The notes below the pieces were generated by a model. It worked only from the letters and a program-made list of their open reading frames with translations, did not search any database and had not been told where the DNA came from. A stretch of 10,061 nt of DNA from Thermoanaerobacteraceae bacterium (lineage in GTDB: Bacteria; Bacillota; Desulfotomaculia; Desulfotomaculales; Ammonificaceae). Position numbers and translations under genes: made by a program. Numbering within the stretch: position 1 is the first letter of the stretch; every line of letters begins with the position of its first letter. The DNA is taken from positions 1 through 10,061 of the forward strand of contig JASEJH010000031.1 of NCBI GenBank assembly GCA_030016455.1, in the 5' to 3' direction. Below, piece after piece: positions 6,941 through 10,061 of this stretch.

Positions 6941-7945
6941 GTGGATTCGGCAGGTTCCGTACGGGAACGATTGGTGCAGCTCTTGAAGGACCGGGGCTTC
7001 GTTTCGGGAACTGAAATCGGGTTGCGCCTCGGGATTTCCCGGAGTGCTGTTTGGAAGCACGTGCGGGCCTTGCGCGAGGAAGGATTTGCTATTTTGGGCA
7101 GCCCCCGCCGGGGTTACCGGCTGGCTGACGTTCCGGACACGCTCTCGCCCCCGGTTGTGCTCCCCTTCCTGAGCGGCGGCTTCGGAAAACCTTACCGTTA
7201 CTATCCGGTCACTTCTTCCACTAACGACCGGGCTAAGGAGCTGGCGCAATCAGGGGCGCCTGAAGGAACCGTGGTGGTCGCCGAGCAACAAACCGGGGGA
7301 CGGGGCAGACGGGGGCGTTCCTGGCATTCCCCTCCCGGGGGATTGTGGTTCTCGCTCCTGCTCCGGCCTGACGTGGCTCCGGCTGAAACCCAGACGCTTC
7401 CCCTTCTGTTATCGGTAGCGGTGGCGCGGGGGATTGAAGAATACCTCGGCTTGCACCCAGATTTGAAGTGGCCTAACGACATCCTGTTGGGGGGCCGCAA
7501 GGCGGGCGGCATCCTCGCCGAAATCGGCGCCGAGACGGAGCGAGTGCACCACGTTGTTGCCGGCATCGGGCTCAACGTGAACATCGCCTCTTTTCCTCCG
7601 GAGCTTGAAACGACGGCTACCTCGCTTCAGATCCAGTGGGGCGGTAAGATTTCCCGGGCGCGGTTGTTAGGAGTGCTTCTTGCCGTTATTGAAGAGGATT
7701 ACCGGCGCTGGTGCCGGACGGGCTTTGCGCCGTTCCACGCCGCGTACCAGAAGCGGTGCAGTTTTTTGGGAAAAGAGGTGGCGGTGGTTGCCGCCGGAGG
7801 GGTTTTAACCGGGCTTGCGGCAGGTGTGGACGCCGCCGGCCGGTTGCTTTTATCGGTGCCTGGCGGGGAGGTTAAGCGGCTCAGCGGCGGTGAGGTGACG
7901 GTAAGGGAGGAAGGCGCTGTTGCTGCTGGTTCTGGATATCGGTAA
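6941..7945 (+). CDS. birA: Bifunctional biotin ligase/biotin operon repressor
   Basis: BirA activates biotin to biotinoyl-AMP and attaches it to the biotin carrier domain of carboxylases such as acetyl-CoA carboxylase. The group II form also binds DNA. Here the 334-residue protein has a winged helix-turn-helix at about 22-49 (TEIGLRLGISRSAVWKHV) with a wing ending SPRRGYRL. The ligase core carries SSTND, GRGRRGRSW at 120-128 (the biotinoyl-AMP loop) and KWPNDI at 176-181, and a small C-terminal domain ends the protein. GTG at 6941 with GGGAGGT at 6928-6934 is the preferred start. ATG at 6899, overlapping the nadC stop, would add 14 residues without a good ribosome site. No biotin synthesis gene lies in the window, so any repressor targets are elsewhere. 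Confidence 0.96.
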   Translation: MDSAGSVRERLVQLLKDRGFVSGTEIGLRLGISRSAVWKHVRALREEGFAILGSPRRGYRLADVPDTLSPPVVLPFLSGGFGKPYRYYPVTSSTNDRAKELAQSGAPEGTVVVAEQQTGGRGRRGRSWHSPPGGLWFSLLLRPDVAPAETQTLPLLLSVAVARGIEEYLGLHPDLKWPNDILLGGRKAGGILAEIGAETERVHHVVAGIGLNVNIASFPPELETTATSLQIQWGGKISRARLLGVLLAVIEEDYRRWCRTGFAPFHAAYQKRCSFLGKEVAVVAAGGVLTGLAAGVDAAGRLLLSVPGGEVKRLSGGEVTVREEGAVAAGSGYR

Positions 7946-8690
7946 CACGAACATCACCGCAGGAGTTTTTCGCGGCCAGGATCTGGTTGTCGCCTGGCGG
8001 CTGGCAACACGGCGGGAGCAGACGGCCGACGAGCTGGGGCTGGTTCTCTGCCAGTTCTTGCGCGAGGAAGGGCTGGACGCAAGGACGGTAAGAGACATCG
8101 TGGTATGCTCGGTTGTTCCCCCGCTGAACACGGTGGTCGAGGAGATGACCGAACGCTATTTCCACCGGGCGGCTTTCTTCGTCGGTCCGGGCACCCGAAC
8201 CGGCGTACCGGTTAAAACGGAAAACCCCCGGGAGGTAGGCGCGGACCGGGTGGTTAATGCCGCCGCCGGGTATGTGCTTTATGGGGGACCGCTGATTATC
8301 GTTGATTTTGGTACCGCCATTACCTTTGACGTGGTCTCCGCCAGGGGAGAGTACCTTGGCGGGGCGATCGCACCCGGCGTAGGGATCGCCTGTGAGGCGC
8401 TTTTTTCCCGGGCGGCGCGGCTGCCGCGGGTGGACCTGGTGCCGCCGCCGACCGTGATCGGAAAGAATACGGTGCACGGCATGCAGTCGGGAATTATTTT
8501 CGGTTTTGCCGGTCTGGTAGACGAGATGGTACGCCGGATGAGGGCGGAACTGGGCGTGGAGGCACCGGTTGTGGCCACCGGTGGGCTGGCGGAATTGATC
8601 GCCCGGGAAAGCAAGACGATCCAGCGGGTGGATCCCTTTCTCACTTTGACCGGTTTGAGACTCATCTGGGAGCGGAACCACCAGCCTTGA
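7920..8690 (+). CDS. coaX: Type III pantothenate kinase
   Basis: CoaX phosphorylates pantothenate to 4'-phosphopantothenate, the first step from pantothenate to CoA. The type III enzyme belongs to the ASKHA fold, needs a monovalent cation, and is not inhibited by CoA. The 256 residues show the N-terminal phosphate motif LDIGNTN with Asp6, GADRVVNA with the catalytic Asp109, DFGTAITFDVV at 129-139, GGAIAPGVGI and the final VVATGGLA. The TTG start at 7920 lies inside the last 26 bases of birA and is preceded by GGGAGGA at 7905-7911, so translation is coupled. It consumes the product of the panB-panC-panD group located upstream, though the two are separated by the nad genes. Confidence 0.97.
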   Translation: MLLVLDIGNTNITAGVFRGQDLVVAWRLATRREQTADELGLVLCQFLREEGLDARTVRDIVVCSVVPPLNTVVEEMTERYFHRAAFFVGPGTRTGVPVKTENPREVGADRVVNAAAGYVLYGGPLIIVDFGTAITFDVVSARGEYLGGAIAPGVGIACEALFSRAARLPRVDLVPPPTVIGKNTVHGMQSGIIFGFAGLVDEMVRRMRAELGVEAPVVATGGLAELIARESKTIQRVDPFLTLTGLRLIWERNHQP

Positions 8691-8715
8691 GGATGCAGGT
8701 TTTTTTATTTAATAT
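8687..8715 (+). promoter_or_regulatory. Candidate promoter for the acyl-ACP reductase-like gene
   Basis: TTGAGG at 8687-8692, overlapping the coaX stop, and TAATAT at 8710-8715 are 17 bases apart. Each matches four of six consensus positions, so this is a moderate candidate. It would give a leader of roughly 37 bases. Confidence 0.4.
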
Positions 8716-8719
8716 TAAA
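8708..8719 (+). promoter_or_regulatory. Perfect AT-rich palindrome over the candidate -10 box
   Basis: TTTAATATTAAA is a perfect 12-base palindrome overlapping the -10 element at 8710-8715. It stands out in a GC-rich region and sits where a repressor could act. Its base composition alone makes palindromes likely, so the operator role is tentative. Confidence 0.3.
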
Positions 8720-8758
8720 GCAATCTGCCGACCCTCAGCGTAACTCGGAGGTAATTGA

Positions 8759-9835
8759 ATGGAGAGTTTTGCCTTTGTAATCCATCCGCTTGACGTGAAG
8801 GACGTGGCCCGGAAGTTTCCTTTCACCCGCTTTCTCCCTGCGAGGGTGGTGGAAGGCGCGCTGAGATTTTTGCCGGCGATGAAAGTGGCTCATATTACCG
8901 GCGTACGGTCGGCGTATGCCGAGGCCGAAGGGTGGTTTGTCTCCTGCCCGTTGACCGCCCGGCAGATCATGACCCTGCCGGCGGACTATGTCTTAGAAAA
9001 GCTGGTCCGGGCGGGGCGGCTGGCCGAGAAGTTGGGGGCGAAAATCCTCGGTTTGGGCGCCTTCACCAAGGTGTTCGGCGACGCCGGGGTCAGCCTCGCC
9101 AAGAATTTGCGGATCCCGGTAACGACCGGAAACAGCTATACCGTGGCTACGGCGGTGGAAGGTACCAGGGAAGCAGCACGGCTCATGGGACACGACCTCC
9201 GCGAGGCGGCGGTGGCCGTGGTCGGGGCCACGGGAGCGATCGGCAGGGTCTGTGCGGAACTCCTGAGCCGGGAGGCGCGGGAGCTGACGCTGGTGGGGCG
9301 GAACCTCCAGAAGCTCGAAATGGTGGCCGACCGCATCCTTTACCGGACCGGCTTGGCGGCCAAGATCTCTACGGATATCAAGAAAACTTTGCGCGGGGCC
9401 GATATAGTTATTACCGTGACAAGTGCCGTTGATACGGTGATCGAGCCTGAAGACCTGAAACCGGGAGCGGTGGTTTGCGATGTGGCGCGGCCGCGGGATG
9501 TTTCTCGCCGGGTGGCAACCGAACGACCGGACGTGCTGGTGATCGAGGGCGGTGTGGTGGCGGTTCCGGGTGACGTGAAGTTCAACCTCGATTTCGGCTT
9601 TCCCCCTAAAACGGCCTACGCCTGCATGGCGGAGACGATGGTTCTTGCGCTCGAACGACGTTACGAGTCTTTCACCCTGGGCCGGGAACTCACTACCGAA
9701 CAGGTGGAGGAAATTGCAGCCATGGCGCAGAAGCACGGTTTTAAACTGGCCGGTTTCCGCAGTTTTGAAAAGGCGCTTGATGCGGCCGCAGTCGAGCGGG
9801 TAAAGGAGGCGGCGAGACAAAAAAACCGGACTTGA
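8759..9835 (+). CDS. Long-chain acyl-ACP reductase-like protein (cyanobacterial AAR family)
   Basis: The 358-residue protein matches the cyanobacterial aldehyde-forming acyl-ACP reductase pattern along its length as I recall it: FAFVIHPLDVKDVARKF at the N terminus, GAFTKVFGDAG near 103, TTGNSYTVA from 122, a Rossmann GATGAIG at 156-162 for NADPH, a VIEGGVV segment, YACMAETMVL with Cys289, and AMAQKHGF near the end. Cys289 aligns with the cysteine that takes the acyl group in the cyanobacterial enzyme (341 residues). It would reduce acyl-ACP or acyl-CoA thioesters to aldehydes. Start ATG at 8759 has a strong GGAGGT six bases upstream. Automated tools may label it shikimate dehydrogenase-like because of the Rossmann domain. 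No aldehyde decarbonylase partner is visible, and substrate and pathway are inferred. Confidence 0.75.
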   Translation: MESFAFVIHPLDVKDVARKFPFTRFLPARVVEGALRFLPAMKVAHITGVRSAYAEAEGWFVSCPLTARQIMTLPADYVLEKLVRAGRLAEKLGAKILGLGAFTKVFGDAGVSLAKNLRIPVTTGNSYTVATAVEGTREAARLMGHDLREAAVAVVGATGAIGRVCAELLSREARELTLVGRNLQKLEMVADRILYRTGLAAKISTDIKKTLRGADIVITVTSAVDTVIEPEDLKPGAVVCDVARPRDVSRRVATERPDVLVIEGGVVAVPGDVKFNLDFGFPPKTAYACMAETMVLALERRYESFTLGRELTTEQVEEIAAMAQKHGFKLAGFRSFEKALDAAAVERVKEAARQKNRT

Positions 9836-9860
9836 CACAGATTATACGGGTTCTTATAAT
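9832..9860 (+). promoter_or_regulatory. Perfect consensus sigma-A promoter
   Basis: TTGACA at 9832-9837 and TATAAT at 9855-9860 are both perfect and have the ideal 17-base spacer. The -35 box covers the stop codon of the preceding gene. Transcription should start near 9867 and be strong. Confidence 0.88.
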
Positions 9861-9866
9861 GGTGGC

Positions 9867-9958
9867 CAAGGGTTGACGAGGCACTGCGCGGTTTCGGGGA
9901 CTCAGGCAGTGCTAAAGTTATTTTTGAACCGGGTTGTGGTTTTTGCCCTGGTTTTTTT
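9867..9958 (+). ncRNA. Candidate short terminated transcript or attenuated leader before greA
   Basis: About 90 bases run from the expected start of the perfect promoter to an intrinsic terminator, with no credible reading frame. The 5' half forms a hairpin, GCACTGC (9881-9887) with GCAGTGC (9906-9912), and a T-rich single-stranded stretch follows before the terminator. It could be a small RNA or the leader of an attenuated downstream gene. I recognise no known riboswitch core in it. Exact ends are estimates. Confidence 0.45.
9926..9958 (+). terminator. Intrinsic terminator upstream of greA
   Basis: AACCGGG at 9927-9933 pairs with CCTGGTT at 9947-9953 apart from one G-T wobble, and the seven-base T-run 9952-9958 follows, partly used by the stem. 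The loop of 13 bases is large. It would end the short transcript from the 9832 promoter and also stop read-through from upstream genes. Confidence 0.6.
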
Positions 9959-9960
9959 GC

Positions 9961-9989
9961 TTGAATAGCAAGGGAAACGCATATATAAA
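9961..9989 (+). promoter_or_regulatory. Second promoter candidate, probably for greA
   Basis: TTGAAT at 9961-9966 and TATAAA at 9984-9989 have a 17-base spacer and begin just after the terminator. Each box matches most consensus positions. Transcription would start near 9996, about 44 bases before the greA start, letting the gene be expressed despite the terminator. Confidence 0.6.
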
Positions 9990-10019
9990 AGATATATTGG
10001 CCGGTAAGGAGCAAAACCG

Positions 10020-10040
10020 TTGGGTAAGGAGAATGCGTAA
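10020..10040 (+). CDS. Possible six-codon leader peptide overlapping the greA start
   Basis: A TTG at 10020 opens the frame MGKENA and ends with TAA at 10038-10040, sharing the A of the next ATG (TAATG). It has its own ribosome site, GGTAAGGAG at 10003-10011, which is repeated as GGTAAGGAG at 10023-10031 for the next gene. The duplicated ribosome site and the overlapping stop and start would fit translational coupling. A frame this short can be accidental. Confidence 0.2.
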   Translation: MGKENA

Positions 10041-10061
10041 TGAAGGAAAAGGAAGTCATTC
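10040..10061 (+). CDS. greA: Start of a gene, probably transcription elongation factor GreA (cut by window end)
   Basis: Only seven codons are present, MKEKEVI, after a good ribosome site TAAGGAG at 10025-10031. Bacillota GreA proteins typically begin M-x-EKEVILT, and greA commonly follows the coaX region in this group, so the identity is likely but rests on very few residues. GreA rescues backtracked RNA polymerase by stimulating transcript cleavage. An out-of-frame ATG at 10033 gives no familiar product. Confidence 0.55.

Noticed and set aside
8680..8707. Terminator after coaX
   Set aside because: A T-run exists at 8701-8707, but the preceding bases form only weak pairings (ACC/GGT and CCT/AGG), not a stable stem.
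9859..9876. Mini frame MVAKG after the 9832 promoter
   Set aside because: Its ATG overlaps the -10 box, upstream of the expected transcription start, and it lacks a ribosome site.
9661..10059. 132-residue open frame on the minus strand across the end of the reductase-like gene and the greA leader
   Set aside because: It runs over the perfect promoter and terminator on the other strand and its composition is that of a shadow frame, with no recognisable domain.
1..10061. CRISPR arrays, insertion sequences, tRNA or rRNA genes
   Set aside because: I found no regularly spaced repeats, transposase frames, terminal inverted repeats or tRNA cloverleaf arrangement.

Overview
The window reads like a chromosome segment of a GC-rich, probably anaerobic and possibly thermophilic Bacillota (Moorella/Desulfotomaculum-like Clostridia). 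The basis is strong Shine-Dalgarno sites before every gene, frequent GTG and TTG starts, sigma-A promoters with 17-base spacers, and the order nadABC-birA-coaX followed by what looks like the start of greA. The genus cannot be fixed from sequence alone. All recognisable genes lie on the + strand. I see no mobile element, CRISPR array, tRNA or rRNA.

Layout. Bases 1-386 hold no gene but look like a structured leader: several hairpins, an extended -10 promoter candidate, a T-box-like core motif and an intrinsic terminator at 299-332. Next comes a pantothenate operon: a Rossmann/DUF2520 reductase (probable PanG-type ketopantoate reductase), panB, panC and panD. A near-consensus promoter (TTGACA-17-TAGAAT) with an overlapping 12-base palindrome starts a second unit at 3442, with nadA, nadB, nadC, birA and coaX tightly spaced or overlapping. 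After a 68-base gap with a weaker promoter candidate and another AT-rich palindrome comes a 358-residue protein that closely resembles cyanobacterial long-chain acyl-ACP reductase. The last 225 bases hold a perfect consensus promoter, a short terminated transcript unit, a second promoter, and the first seven codons of a gene that begins like greA.

How the genes work together. PanB, the reductase, PanD and PanC make pantothenate from ketoisovalerate and aspartate, and CoaX phosphorylates it as the first step to CoA. NadB, NadA and NadC make nicotinate mononucleotide, the NAD precursor, from aspartate and dihydroxyacetone phosphate. BirA attaches biotin to carboxylases and may repress biotin genes. 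The window is therefore a cofactor supercluster (CoA, NAD, biotin), followed by a reductase whose likely substrate is the acyl-pantetheine thioester those cofactors support. The least expected items are the acyl-ACP reductase relative in a non-cyanobacterium, the leader of the pan operon, and the short transcript before greA.
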